64,000 nucleotides of DNA, from NCBI GenBank assembly GCA_938042245.1, contig CALIRO010000032.1:27750-91749 (forward strand), read 5' to 3'. The notes beneath the pieces were generated by a model that was not told where the DNA came from, searched no databases, and saw only the letters and a list, made by a program, of their open reading frames with translations. Position numbers and translations under genes: made by a program. The stretch is from an uncultured Thermoguttaceae bacterium (lineage in GTDB: Bacteria > Planctomycetota > Planctomycetia > Pirellulales > Thermoguttaceae). Shown here piece after piece: positions 28,021 to 37,782 of this stretch (positions are counted from its first letter, which is position 1; every line of letters begins with the position of its first letter).

Positions 28021-28362
28021 TTATGGTTTGCCGGCATCTGGGCAGACGCAGACCATCTGCCCACAGCCGGGACAACCCTGGGCGTATTCTTTCCAGACGG
28101 CCTCGGCCAAATCCACCCCCACCACATTGGCGATGGTCGTCAGCCAGGCGAAGACATCCGCAAACTCCTCGGCCTTTTCTTGGAGGGAACCTTTGCGCAA
28201 AGCGGCGGCCAATTCGCCCATCTCCGCCATCAACCAAAGGAACGTTCCCTCGACGCCGCGGGCTACGTCCTTGGGCAGATACATCCGCCGGATGATCTGC
28301 TGGAACTCCGCTATGGTTAAGGCCTGCGGCCCAGACCGACCGGTTGGCTCCGCATTGTCCAC
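28021..28362 (-). CDS. MazG-like nucleotide pyrophosphohydrolase
   Basis: All-alpha NTP pyrophosphohydrolase of the MazG/DUF550 type, probably clearing non-canonical nucleotides. The helix with the metal-binding acidic cluster is visible as LMAEMGELAAALRKG and EKAEEFADVFAWLTTIAN (E-x-x-E/E-x-x-D pattern). The 113-residue protein ends in an unusual Cys-rich tail, GCPGCGQMVCVCPD, not part of the fold, which could bind a metal such as zinc. The start is GTG at 28362. It stands alone and faces the divergent tRNA-binding-domain gene. Confidence 0.75.
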   Translation of the reverse strand: MDNAEPTGRSGPQALTIAEFQQIIRRMYLPKDVARGVEGTFLWLMAEMGELAAALRKGSLQEKAEEFADVFAWLTTIANVVGVDLAEAVWKEYAQGCPGCGQMVCVCPDAGKP

Positions 28363-28543
28363 CGTTATTTTCTCCTTGGTAGGTTGGCACGGGCTGAAAC
28401 ACTTCGAGGAACCTTCTCCCCTCAGGAGGCCTAGGGGCGTTTATTCCAAAACCATTCCATATTAAGATATCAGAAGCCTTAGGCCAAGGGGCCAGGAGTA
28501 AATAACAGGTTGGTTTGAAGGACCCTTTCCCAGGATGCTTTCG

Positions 28544-28876
28544 ATGACGAAACCGGAAATTACGTATGGGGATTTTGAGAAGTTAGACCTCCGGGTGGCC
28601 ACCGTGGTGTCGGCCCGACCGCATCCAAACGCCGATAAGCTGATGCTTTTAGAAATCGACGTGGGCGAGCGGCGGAAACAGATTGTGGCTGGCATCCGGC
28701 AACATTATCTGCCGGAGCAATTGGTCGGCCGACAGATTATTGTGGTCAATAACCTCCAGGAGGTGGTGCTTCGGGGCGAGGAATCGCAGGGGATGCTCTT
28801 GGCTGCCACCGATGGCGATCAAATTGTTCTTGTGCAGCCTGAACGCCCCTGCCCGCCAGGCAGCGTGGTCAAATAG
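28544..28876 (+). CDS. tRNA-binding domain protein (MetRS beta-chain type)
   Basis: A free-standing OB-fold tRNA-binding domain of about 110 residues, like the C-terminal dimerisation domain of methionyl-tRNA synthetase, CsaA and Trbp111. Signatures: FEKLDLRVATVVSARPHPNADKLMLLEIDVGE, RQIVAGIRQHY, GRQIIVVNNLQ and LRGEESQGMLLAA. It may act as a tRNA chaperone or as an accessory subunit of MetRS; no metG is in the window. I chose ATG 28544 (AGGA 8 nt before) over ATG 28535. Confidence 0.88.
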   Translation: MTKPEITYGDFEKLDLRVATVVSARPHPNADKLMLLEIDVGERRKQIVAGIRQHYLPEQLVGRQIIVVNNLQEVVLRGEESQGMLLAATDGDQIVLVQPERPCPPGSVVK

Positions 28877-29018
28877 AGCGATTCTTTCTTCCCAGCTCGA
28901 TGATCCAGAAAAACGCTTTCCCCCGGTGCGGAAGGAACCTGCTGCGGTGGAGCGGCACAGGGGCGGGAGAAAAGGTGTGTTTATGTATCCCTAATCCTCC
29001 TTTCCGAAGGGCTTCCCT

Positions 29019-30626
29019 ATGTACGCAGGGCGGACACATCGTCGGCGGAATTGGACGGCAGCGCTCCTCTTAGCAGTGGTGTGGGCGGCGGCCCGGAGTG
29101 GATGGGCGGACCCCAAATTACCCCGGCTTTTAAGCAACAATATGGTCTTGCAGCAAAAGACCCAGGCGCCAGTCTGGGGCTGGGCCGATCCGGGCGAAGA
29201 AGTAACCGTCCGCTTCCTGGACCAAACGGTCTCTGCTAAGGCCGATCCGGAAGGCCGCTGGGAAGTAAAAATTAGTACCCCAGAAGCGGGCGGCCCCTAT
29301 GAACTGACCGTAGCAGGCAAAACGACCCAAATTACCCTCCGAAACATCCTCGTGGGCGAAGTCTGGGTATGTGCCGGCCAATCGAACATGGCCTGGACCG
29401 TGGCCGCTTCCCTGAACGCCGCGCAAGAGCTCGCCTCGGCCAACTATCCCAAGATACGCCTTTTCACCGTGGCCCGGAAAGTTTCTGATAAACCCTTGGA
29501 GGATTGCGAAGGGCTCTGGCAGGAGTGCAGTCCTCAGACGGTCTCGGGGTTTTCTGCGGTGGCTTACTTTTTTGGCCGTCAGTTGCACCAGGAGCGTGGC
29601 GTTCCGGTTGGCCTGATCAATAGTTCCTGGGGCGCCACTCCGGTCGAATCTTGGACTAGCCGACAGGCCCTCCAGTCCGAACCTTCGGTAAAGCCGCTGC
29701 TGGATCAATGGGACAGGATGGTCGCCGATTGGCCGAACGTGGATCCGCAATACCTGCGCCGCTACCAACACAAACTAAAAAATTGGGAGCAGTCCCAGGC
29801 CAAGCCGGCAGCCAAAAAGACTCCCCCGCCGCCGCTTCCGGACCGATCCGCCGCTTCCAGCCATCGGCCTGCCAATTTGTTCAACTCCATGATCGCTCCG
29901 CTGACTCGATATCCGATCCGAGGCGCCATTTGGTACCAAGGCGAATCGAACGTAACCCGGGCGTGGCAATATCGGACGCTGTTTCCGCTTTTGATTCGGG
30001 ACTGGCGGCGGGCGTGGGGCCAGGACGATTTTCCCTTCGGCTTCGTGCTGCTAGCGCCGTTTGAGTATAAGCGGGATGTGAACTTCACCGATATTCCGCC
30101 TACCTGGTGTGCGGAGCTCCGAGAAGCCCAACTGATAACGCTTAAAACCGTGCCCAATGTCGGCATGGCCTGCCTGATGGATCTGGACGAAATTACCGAT
30201 ATTCACCCCCGGAACAAGCAGGAAGTTGGACGTCGGCTGGCGCTATGGGCTTTGGGCGCTGTGTATGGCCGACCTGTGGTTTATGTCGGTCCGATGTACG
30301 AGTCGATGGCCGTGGAAGGCGATAAGATACGGATTCGGTTTACCGGCGTGGGCGGCGGCCTGGTGAGCCGAGACGGCCAGCCCCTGCGGGAGTTTACCAT
30401 TGCCGGTCAAGACGGGCAGTTCCATCCGGCCACGGCGGTCATCGAGGGCGATACGGTTGTTGTATCCAGCCCGAAGGTGCCCCGGCCGGTGGCGGTACGG
30501 TTTGCTTGGCGGGACGCTGCGGTGGTGAACCTGGCCAACAAAGAGGGCCTCCCCGCCGCCCCGTTCCGCACCGACTCCTGGAAACTCCAGACCGAAGACC
30601 GCTTGCTAAACGAAGAACCCTATTGA
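29019..30626 (+). CDS. Sialate O-acetylesterase-type esterase, exported
   Basis: A 535-residue secreted serine esterase of the sialate 9-O-acetylesterase (SASA) family. The N-terminus (RRRNWTAALLLAVVWAAARSGWAD) is a signal peptide. The catalytic block is VWVCAGQSNMAW; WYQGESN is the conserved second block and DLDEITDIHPRNKQEVG carries the catalytic Asp and His. An N-terminal beta domain precedes the hydrolase fold and a C-terminal beta domain follows. It likely removes acetyl groups from acetylated polysaccharides. The arabinofuranosidase gene is about 650 bp downstream. Confidence 0.88.
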   Translation: MYAGRTHRRRNWTAALLLAVVWAAARSGWADPKLPRLLSNNMVLQQKTQAPVWGWADPGEEVTVRFLDQTVSAKADPEGRWEVKISTPEAGGPYELTVAGKTTQITLRNILVGEVWVCAGQSNMAWTVAASLNAAQELASANYPKIRLFTVARKVSDKPLEDCEGLWQECSPQTVSGFSAVAYFFGRQLHQERGVPVGLINSSWGATPVESWTSRQALQSEPSVKPLLDQWDRMVADWPNVDPQYLRRYQHKLKNWEQSQAKPAAKKTPPPPLPDRSAASSHRPANLFNSMIAPLTRYPIRGAIWYQGESNVTRAWQYRTLFPLLIRDWRRAWGQDDFPFGFVLLAPFEYKRDVNFTDIPPTWCAELREAQLITLKTVPNVGMACLMDLDEITDIHPRNKQEVGRRLALWALGAVYGRPVVYVGPMYESMAVEGDKIRIRFTGVGGGLVSRDGQPLREFTIAGQDGQFHPATAVIEGDTVVVSSPKVPRPVAVRFAWRDAAVVNLANKEGLPAAPFRTDSWKLQTEDRLLNEEPY

Positions 30627-31272
30627 CGCTCTCTAGCACCCTCCGCCGCCACAGCCCGAGCAATAGGAAAAAGGAACATTTCAACCGTTTGCCCAGAGGT
30701 TTCTGTTATCTTGAGAAGAATTGTATAGTATCATCCTACGCAAGCAGGAATTCAACGTCCCTCCGCCGGTTTCGCCTTCCGCTCAGCCGGCCTTTTCCCG
30801 CAGAGGCAACAGACGTTTGTCCCATCCCTGCCCAGGAAGGATCCCGGCTATGAACCTGCTACCCTGGTATCCTGGATTCCTGCTGACGTAGGAATGACAA
30901 GTTACCCCATTCGCCTGAAGGGATACATGTTTCCTTTGCTCCTTAGCTGGAGGTTTGGTATTTTTCATAAGTCTTTTTTTTCCGAGAGTTAGGCAGAATC
31001 GCCTATTTGTTTATATACTAACGCTAATCTCTAGGGGCAGTTAGATGATCGCCTTTCCGGCAGCGCTGACAGAACTGGCAAAAAATGGACCTTAGCAACC
31101 CTCTGGTTGCTGGCATTTGCCTTTTCGGCACATTGTTGTGGTATTGCTTGCGAATCCCCTACAGGGTGTTTTATAATCCCTTGCAGATGCCTAGAGAGGT
31201 CAGGCAGAAGCGTTCGTCGCTCAGGCTGTCGGAAGATGAAAGCGTGGAGTCCTTTGTGGAGGAGGGATGGCG
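30627..31272. other. Spacer with family 3 and GCGGGAAT-type repeats
   Basis: Holds a copy of the TTTTTCATAA(C/G)TC repeat at 30963-30990, with the linked GATCGCCTTTCCG at about 31053-31065, and a relative of family 2 (ATTCGCCTGAAGGG, about 30908). A 69-codon ORF at 31085-31294 has a hydrophobic N-terminus but no ribosome site and overlaps the next gene; I do not call it. Confidence 0.45.
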
Positions 31273-33648
31273 ATGCATTTTACTACCAGAATAGCTTTGT
31301 GTGTGGCGGGATGGGGGTGGCTGTGGGGTTTTGGCCAGGCCGTGTTGGCTGGAGAAGCCCCCGCTGCTCCACCGAACCTCATCCGAAATCCTTCGATGGA
31401 ACTGGAGCGGGAGGGTAAACCCCTCGGTTGGAAGCCGGTTACCTGGCAAGGAAAAGCCAACTTTATTTATGCGGATGTCGGACACACTGGCAAACGCTCC
31501 CTTCTGATCGAATCGGCTGAGGGGGCGGATGTGGGTTGGCAAATTGTGGTGCCGGTCGAGCCGAGGGGGACCTATCGGCTTTCGGGCTGGATCAAGACAG
31601 AAAATGTAGCAGTCAAGAATGGCCGGGGGGCTTTGCTGAACATTCACAACCTACAGCCGGTAGCCACTCAGGCCCTGAGCGGCACCCAGGACTGGACCCG
31701 GGTGGAAGTCGTCTTTGAAGTGGAAGACCAAGACACGTTGCAGATCAATTGTCTATTTGGCGGCTGGGGATTGGCCACCGGACGGGCCTGGTTCGACGAT
31801 CTGGAACTAGTGCAACTGAAAGCGGGCCACTGGGAACCGAAGATTTTGATCGACGCCGCCAAAACCGGCGAGCCGATTTCACTATATATATACGGCCAGT
31901 TCATCGAACATCTAGGCCGCTGCATCTACGGGGGCATCTGGGCCGAGATGCTCGAAGACCGAAAGTTTTTCTATCCCGTCGGCCACAAGGAATCGCCCTG
32001 GAAGCCGGTGGGCCAGGCCGACCGGGTTCGTATGGATAAGGAAGCCCCCTTTGTCGGCGAGCATTCGCCCCGGCTTGCCGCCCCGGCTGGGATCGTGCAC
32101 GGCGGCCTTGGCCTGATCCAAGGCAAAGAATATGTCGGCCGAATTTGGCTCCGGGGCGACCGCTCAGCCGCTCCCGTGCAGGTAAGTTTGGTGTGGGCGG
32201 ACGGTCCAGATGGAAGACAAACGATCACCATCACCGAGATCGGCCCGGAATACGCCAAACATCCCCTTCGGTTTACCGCCGGCGGATCAACGCGGGAAGG
32301 TCGGCTGGAAATCCAGGCCGCCGGCCAGGAAGGCCATCTGTGGGTAGGGCCGGTTTCGCTGATGCCTGCCGACAACATCGACGGCATGCGCCCGGACACC
32401 TTGGCGGTGCTCAAAGAGCTGGATTCGCCGATTTACCGTTGGCCGGGCGGCAATTTTGTCAGCGGCTATGACTGGCGCAAAGCCATCGGCGATCCCGACC
32501 GACGCCCGCCCATGAAAAACCCCGCCTGGCGTGGTTTGGAACACCATGATTTCGGCATCGACGAGTTTATCCGGTTTTGTCGGTACCTGGGTACGGATCC
32601 GCTGGTGGTGGTCAATAGCGGCCTGGGCGATGTGCAGATGGCGGTCGAAGAGTTGGAGTATGCTAATGGTCCGGCCGATTCGCCCATGGGCAGCCTGCGC
32701 GCCAAAAACGGCCATCCGGAACCATATAAGGTCGTCTATTGGGGCATCGGCAATGAAATGTACGGCGCCTGGCAACTGGGCCATATGCCCCTGGAAAAAT
32801 ACATCCAGAAACATAACCAATTCGCCGAAGCGATGCGGAAAAAAGACCCTACCATCAAACTCATTGCGGTCGGCGCCGTCGGCCGCTGGAGCGAAGGCAT
32901 GATGCAACACTGCGCAGACCATATGGACCTGATTAGTGAGCATTTTTACTGCGGACAGGTGCCGGGCCTCATCAGCCATGTTCGCCAGATTCCTAACCAA
33001 ATCCGCCGCATTGTGCAGGCCCATCGGGAATATCGCCAACGGTTCGATAGTTTGCGTGGCAAAGACATCCGAATTGCTATGGATGAATGGAACTATTGGT
33101 ATGGGCCGGAAGTCTTCGGCGAGATCAGCCCTCGGTACTTTTTGAAGGATGCTCTGGGCGTGGCGGCCGGTCTGCATGAATACGCTCGGCAAAGCGACAT
33201 GGTCTTTATGGCCAACTACGCTCAGACGGTCAACGTGCTTGGCGCGATCAAAACCTCGAAGACGGCGGCCGCATTGGAGACGACCGGCTTGGTCCTGAAG
33301 CTGTATCGGCGGCATTTCGGCCAAGTGCCTGTGGCCGTGGATATGAAAGAATGTGCTCCTTTGGATGCGGCTGCTGCCTGGACGGAAGACAAAAAGCTGC
33401 TCACCATCGGCATCGTCAACCCAACTGGTCAAGCGTTGCAAGTGCCACTGCGGGTGGCCGACGCCGAACTTGCCGGTACAGGCGTCCGATACGAAATTGC
33501 CGGTTCGGATCCGATGCTCTATAACGATCCAGACCAGCCGCCCAAGGTCCAGATCGTCGAAACGCCTGTGGAAGGCTTGAAAGATAGGGTACGGCTTGCG
33601 CCGTACAGCGTAACCGTTTTAAAACTCCAGGCCCGACCCAGCCAGTAA
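31273..33648 (+). CDS. Alpha-L-arabinofuranosidase, GH51
   Basis: Retaining glycoside hydrolase that releases terminal alpha-L-arabinofuranose from arabinoxylan or arabinan; about 791 residues with a signal peptide (RIALCVAGWGWLWGFGQAVLAG). An N-terminal carbohydrate-binding beta domain (about 35-190) precedes the TIM barrel. The acid/base Glu is in WGIGNEMYGAW and the nucleophile Glu in IRIAMDEWNYWYG; PNFVSGYDW-type loop PGGNFVSGYDWR is also typical. A C-terminal beta domain ends at VTVLKLQ. I chose ATG 31273 because GGAGG lies 7 nt before it; ATG 31267 is immediately at the site. Confidence 0.93.
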   Translation: MHFTTRIALCVAGWGWLWGFGQAVLAGEAPAAPPNLIRNPSMELEREGKPLGWKPVTWQGKANFIYADVGHTGKRSLLIESAEGADVGWQIVVPVEPRGTYRLSGWIKTENVAVKNGRGALLNIHNLQPVATQALSGTQDWTRVEVVFEVEDQDTLQINCLFGGWGLATGRAWFDDLELVQLKAGHWEPKILIDAAKTGEPISLYIYGQFIEHLGRCIYGGIWAEMLEDRKFFYPVGHKESPWKPVGQADRVRMDKEAPFVGEHSPRLAAPAGIVHGGLGLIQGKEYVGRIWLRGDRSAAPVQVSLVWADGPDGRQTITITEIGPEYAKHPLRFTAGGSTREGRLEIQAAGQEGHLWVGPVSLMPADNIDGMRPDTLAVLKELDSPIYRWPGGNFVSGYDWRKAIGDPDRRPPMKNPAWRGLEHHDFGIDEFIRFCRYLGTDPLVVVNSGLGDVQMAVEELEYANGPADSPMGSLRAKNGHPEPYKVVYWGIGNEMYGAWQLGHMPLEKYIQKHNQFAEAMRKKDPTIKLIAVGAVGRWSEGMMQHCADHMDLISEHFYCGQVPGLISHVRQIPNQIRRIVQAHREYRQRFDSLRGKDIRIAMDEWNYWYGPEVFGEISPRYFLKDALGVAAGLHEYARQSDMVFMANYAQTVNVLGAIKTSKTAAALETTGLVLKLYRRHFGQVPVAVDMKECAPLDAAAAWTEDKKLLTIGIVNPTGQALQVPLRVADAELAGTGVRYEIAGSDPMLYNDPDQPPKVQIVETPVEGLKDRVRLAPYSVTVLKLQARPSQ

Positions 33649-33906
33649 CCGGATTGCTGGGGCAGACACAAACAAAGCAACGGCTTCCAAAGGGCAGGTG
33701 GGTTTGCCCACGTTTTCGACGGCAACGGCGGCGATGCCCGGGGCTTTTTGGTCAACCCGGGACAAGGTATCATGGCGCCCCATGGGGCAGAGTATCCGAG
33801 TACCCTGAGTATCCTAGAACCCTGAAGGGGCGGAATCTTCTAGTATCCTTTATCCTAGTATGCCATACTCCATACAGACATCTGCGAGATGGGAGAAAGT
33901 GTAGGT
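33649..33906. other. Spacer upstream of gcvPB
   Basis: No gene. A GTATCC-rich stretch (33795-33880) repeats GAGTA(C/T)CCTGAGTATCCTAG-like words. I looked for a glycine riboswitch because a glycine-cleavage gene follows and did not find its conserved cores. Confidence 0.35.
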
Positions 33907-35361
33907 ATGCGAAACGAGCAAGCCGGTGAACTGTTGTTTGAGTTGTCGCGGCCGGGACGCCGGGGGGTGAGGCTACCGGCCTGTGATGTGCCGCAGCGCC
34001 CGCTGGAGGAGTTGCTCCCCCCAGAGCAGTTGGCCGATCAGCCGCCCCCGCTTCCGGAACTGAGCGAACCAGATGTGGTCCGGCATTATGTGAATCTTTC
34101 TCAACTCAACATGTCCGTGGATACGCATTTTTATCCGCTCGGATCGTGTACGATGAAATACAATCCGAAGCGGAACGATCGGCTAGCGGGTTTGCCGGGC
34201 TTTAGCGATCTGCATCCCTATCAGCCGACCGAGACGCTGCAAGGGATTTTAGGGCTATTATATCAGGCCCAACAGATGCTGGCCGAGATTGCGGGCTTGC
34301 CAGCCGTTTCGCTCCAGCCGGCCGCTGGCGCCCATGGGGAATTGACGGCCCTTTTGGTAGTGGCAGCGTATTTCCGGGACCTCGGCCAAAAGCGAACTAA
34401 GGTGTTGATTCCCGATGTGGCGCATGGGACCAACCCGGCCAGTGCGGCCATGGCCGGCTTCCGCATCGTGCCCATCCCCAGTACGCCCCAGGGCTTGGTC
34501 GATCTGGACGCGTTGAACAAAGAGGTGGACCAAGATACCGCTGTTTTTATGATTACCAATCCGAATACCCTGGGCCTGTTCGATCCGCAGATGCAGCGGA
34601 TCGGCCAGATGGTTCACCAAGCCGGCGCCCTGGTCTATTTAGACGGCGCCAACATGAACGCCATTTTAGGCATCTGTCGGCCTGGGGATTTCGGGGTGGA
34701 TATGATGCACTTTAATCCGCATAAGACCTTCAGCACGCCGCACGGCGCCGGCGGCCCCGGGGCAGGTCCAATCGCCGTTTCGGAACCATTGGCCCCATTT
34801 CTACCGGTGCCAATGGTCATTCGTACAGAAACAGGCTATCGGTTGGACTACGATCGGCCCAAGTCAATCGGCCGAGTGCGAAGCTTTTTCGGCAACACCG
34901 GCATTGTGCTCCGGATGATCTGCTACATCTTAACCCATGGGCCGGAGGGACTTCGGCAGGTGGCCGAACAGGCCGTGCTGAACGCCAATTATCTCTTGGC
35001 TCGATTGAAAGGGCTATTGCCGGTGCCTTATGGCAATCGGTGTATGCACGAGTTTGTGGCCTCAGCAGCCCGGCTCCGAGCAGAACGGGGCATCTCGGCC
35101 ATGGAGATTGCCAAACGCCTGTTAGACTACGGATTCCATGCGCCGACCGTTTATTTCCCCTTGGTGGTCAAAGAAGCACTGATGATCGAGCCGACGGAGA
35201 CGGAATCCAAAGCCACCCTGGACGCCTTTGCGGAGGCCATAGAACGGATTTTGAAAGAGTCGGCCGATCTGCTTCAGCAAGCTCCCCATCGGACGCCTAT
35301 CAGCCGACCCGATGAAGTCCAGGCTGCTCGCCAACCAATCCTCCGCTGGTACCCTAGCTAA
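33907..35361 (+). CDS. gcvPB: Glycine dehydrogenase (decarboxylating) subunit 2
   Basis: The PLP-binding half of the two-subunit P-protein of the glycine cleavage system, which decarboxylates glycine and loads H-protein. About 484 residues. MNPKRND-type block KYNPKRNDRLAGLPGF, LQPAAGAHGELT, PDVAHGTNPASAAMAGF and the PLP-lysine block MHFNPHKTFSTPHGAGGPGAGP are present. The start at 33907 has GGGAGAAAG about 8 nt upstream. Partners gcvPA, gcvT and gcvH are not in the window, so the gene stands alone here. Confidence 0.95.
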   Translation: MRNEQAGELLFELSRPGRRGVRLPACDVPQRPLEELLPPEQLADQPPPLPELSEPDVVRHYVNLSQLNMSVDTHFYPLGSCTMKYNPKRNDRLAGLPGFSDLHPYQPTETLQGILGLLYQAQQMLAEIAGLPAVSLQPAAGAHGELTALLVVAAYFRDLGQKRTKVLIPDVAHGTNPASAAMAGFRIVPIPSTPQGLVDLDALNKEVDQDTAVFMITNPNTLGLFDPQMQRIGQMVHQAGALVYLDGANMNAILGICRPGDFGVDMMHFNPHKTFSTPHGAGGPGAGPIAVSEPLAPFLPVPMVIRTETGYRLDYDRPKSIGRVRSFFGNTGIVLRMICYILTHGPEGLRQVAEQAVLNANYLLARLKGLLPVPYGNRCMHEFVASAARLRAERGISAMEIAKRLLDYGFHAPTVYFPLVVKEALMIEPTETESKATLDAFAEAIERILKESADLLQQAPHRTPISRPDEVQAARQPILRWYPS

Positions 35362-35613
35362 CAAAATTCCCCCTCTCGGTAAGCCAGCAACCTCCGGTAA
35401 ACAGCTAGCGATCCGATCTGCCTTGGTGGAGGCGTCCCCCCGGGTGATTCGGGGGAGCTGCCAACCCATGGCAAAACCCAGCGATAGGTTCCAGCTCCCA
35501 GCAGCCCCACCGGAAGGCAAATCGCTAGGCCCACTTGATCCCCGAACCATCGGTTCCGGGGGGCCTTCTGCGCGTCCGATTTGGGAAAATCCTGTTTTTC
35601 CAGACCGCTCCCT

Positions 35614-36489
35614 TTAGCCGATGTCCAGGGTGGTCATACCGAAAATATGTTCCATGGGCAGTTCGGGCATCCCCTTTAAATACATCCGAACCAGTTCCCA
35701 GACGGGTTTCATCTTGTGCCGTTGGGCTAAGGCCACCGCTTCGGCATTCAGTTGGGGCACATCCCAAAAGACCGGTTTGCCAGCCACCCGGTGGCAAAGG
35801 GCTAGGAACAGATCCTCCGCGGTAGCTGGATCGTCGGCAAAAAGGGGTCCAATCCGATACCCCCGGTGAGCAGCCCGGAGCACTCCGAAGCCGGCCAGCC
35901 GACCTTGCCGAATCGCCCCTAAAGCGAAGGAGTCCGGCTGGCTAATCCAGCGGCGCAAAAACCCCACCCGAGCCGCCCCAAAATGCACCGTGTCATAGGC
36001 AGCCACTTCCCGAAATGGAATCCGCCGTAGCTCTACCATGCCGGGGCGCTCTTGGCCGGTTGCTTTCCCCTCATACCGGACGTTGCGAAACACCTCCCGG
36101 AAGCCCAGACGGGTGTATTTTTCGGCCATACCCGCCACAGCATCCAAGCCTACGTTCCGCCGGCCTACATAGGTCCGCAACACTTGGCTTAGACGCATCC
36201 CGTAGCCTTGGCCCCGGTACTGCGGACGCACAATGTAACCCCCAAAAAAGGCAAGAAAATCGTTGTAAATGACTGCAAACCCGGAAGCAATCGGCTCTCC
36301 GTCCAATAGACCCAGGAAGAAACCCTCCGGATCGGCTGCATAGAAACATTCCGCATCGTGCAGACCTGGATTCCATCCCTCCTGGGCAGCCCAGTCCAAA
36401 GCAATCTGCACTTCCTGAGGGCCTTCCATCTGGCGGACCACAAAGGTGCCTCGTCGTACCTGAGAAGATGTCTCGATGGTTCTGCTCAT
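35614..36489 (-). CDS. GNAT acetyltransferase, two-domain
   Basis: About 291 residues. An N-terminal Gcn5-type fold carries the acetyl-CoA pyrophosphate loop VRPQYRGQGYGMRLSQ, a match to the R/Q-x-x-G-x-G/A pattern; AAQEGWNPGLHDAECFYAADPEGFFLG precedes it and is typical of the YitH/DUF-type GNAT group. The C-terminal domain (RIGPLFADDPATAEDLFLAL) resembles the Acetyltransf_18 extension. Substrate unknown. The ATG at 36489 has GGGAG about 10 nt upstream. Convergent with gcvPB. Confidence 0.83.
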   Translation of the reverse strand: MSRTIETSSQVRRGTFVVRQMEGPQEVQIALDWAAQEGWNPGLHDAECFYAADPEGFFLGLLDGEPIASGFAVIYNDFLAFFGGYIVRPQYRGQGYGMRLSQVLRTYVGRRNVGLDAVAGMAEKYTRLGFREVFRNVRYEGKATGQERPGMVELRRIPFREVAAYDTVHFGAARVGFLRRWISQPDSFALGAIRQGRLAGFGVLRAAHRGYRIGPLFADDPATAEDLFLALCHRVAGKPVFWDVPQLNAEAVALAQRHKMKPVWELVRMYLKGMPELPMEHIFGMTTLDIG

Positions 36490-37230
36490 CAGTTTGCCAC
36501 TCCCAGCTACTCTCAGCTCACCCTTCGAAGACCCAGAAACCGTTCGCTCCGCCTTGAACCTAGATATGGTGGACGTAGAAAACGTCGTCAAAGAAAAGCT
36601 ACCCTATTAAATAAATATATGCTATAACCCGGGCAAGTATTTCTTTTCTGGAAAAACCCCTTGGGATTCTTCTGGCTGAGGCCCCTCCCAATCCGTTTTA
36701 TCTTTCCAGGGGGACCTTTCCGCTGGGAAGCTTTTTCAATTCGGAAAGGGGCCGCAATGGTAACATCTTTGGAGGGATAAAATCCCCTCTTTGGTGCCGC
36801 AAAAACACCGTAACATTTCAGCCGAAGGAAGCTGCTTCCTGTTGTTTTAGCCAAAATGCCCTCAGGTCTCACTGCCGCAGAATCGGCACTCCAGAGACCA
36901 GAAATCCATCGGAAAAAACGGGTTCCTCCTTTCGCACCAGGGACAGGCCGCATCATTCGGCTGAAATGTACCAAAGGACTGATGTTTCTTTCTTTCACAG
37001 GCCGAAAATTTTTGCAACACCCCCACAAACTCGACGAAGCCGACAGGGGCTTTTCAGTGGGAAAAAAATGGATCGGTCACTCTCTCTTAGCCGAGCTTGT
37101 AGGGGAAGAAAATTTTGTACTTTCAGGGGCTCGGATTTCGAGGGGGGCCGGTCTCAGTTTTTAGAGGTATGTTTAATTCCCCCATTAGGGGTAATCAAAA
37201 GTGGGTTTTTTCAAACTGGGAGAATGAGAA
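36490..37230. other. Spacer with a complete family 2 element
   Basis: Apart from the element at 36813-36969 I see no gene here. An ORF through 36588-37028 has no family character. Confidence 0.5.
36813..36969. repeat. Family 2 element, complete, 157 bp
   Basis: Perfect 14-bp terminal inverted repeats: ACATTTCAGCCGAA at 36813-36826 and TTCGGCTGAAATGT at 36956-36969. No ORF. Other copies are at 52430-52584 and 61453-61604 and partial ones at 28-142 and 51060-51176. The structure is that of a MITE or REP-like unit; I see no associated transposase. Confidence 0.7.
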
Positions 37231-37782
37231 TTGGAGATTGGGAAGCGGCTTAGGTTTTTCTATTTTGCCTATCTCTCCTATCCTTCCAGAGATCGGATTA
37301 TATATCGCCATGTTGTTCGCCATTTGCCCCGGAATATTGTGGAAATTGGGCTAGGCCGAGGCATTCGGGCCCAACGATTACTCGAAGTGATTTGTGGCCG
37401 ACTGCCAGCGGATGAAGTGCTCTACACGGGAATAGATCTTTTTGAGGCGTGTCCCCCTCAATTGGGTCAAATATTGCCCCTCAAACAGGTGTATCAAAAA
37501 CTCCGGCACACCGGGGCGCGTATCCGCCTCTACCCGGGCGATCCAGCCCATGTGCTCGCCCAGCGAGCCAATCAACTCGGTCCGGTGGATTTGTTGATCC
37601 TCTCCCGCCCACTGGGCACCCAAAGCCTGCCCAAAGCCTGGTGTTATATCCCCCGAATGCTGCATCCGGATGCGTTCATATTTCTGGAAGAGCAGGCCGG
37701 CTTTAACTCCTCTTTCCGAAAATGGAGTTCCGAGGCCCTCCAAGCTTGGGTAGAATCGCGGCAAGCATCGAAAGCGGCCTAA
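37231..37782 (+). CDS. Methyltransferase-like protein
   Basis: A 183-residue protein with a Rossmann-type SAM motif I, RNIVEIGLGRGIRAQRLLE, near residue 33, followed by YTGIDLFE (motif II), consistent with a class I methyltransferase fold. The rest (LGQILPLKQVYQKLR, VDLLILSRPLG, GDPAHVLAQRA) fits, with residues of an acceptor site not identifiable. The first codon is TTG at 37231 with a GGGAG sequence about 10 nt upstream; the exact start is uncertain. Stands alone. Confidence 0.6.
   Translation: MEIGKRLRFFYFAYLSYPSRDRIIYRHVVRHLPRNIVEIGLGRGIRAQRLLEVICGRLPADEVLYTGIDLFEACPPQLGQILPLKQVYQKLRHTGARIRLYPGDPAHVLAQRANQLGPVDLLILSRPLGTQSLPKAWCYIPRMLHPDAFIFLEEQAGFNSSFRKWSSEALQAWVESRQASKAA

Noticed and set aside
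31085..31294. 69-codon ORF upstream of the arabinofuranosidase gene
   Set aside because: No ribosome site and it overlaps the next gene; only a hydrophobic N-terminus speaks for it.
33649..33906. Possible glycine riboswitch before gcvPB
   Set aside because: No conserved glycine aptamer cores could be found.
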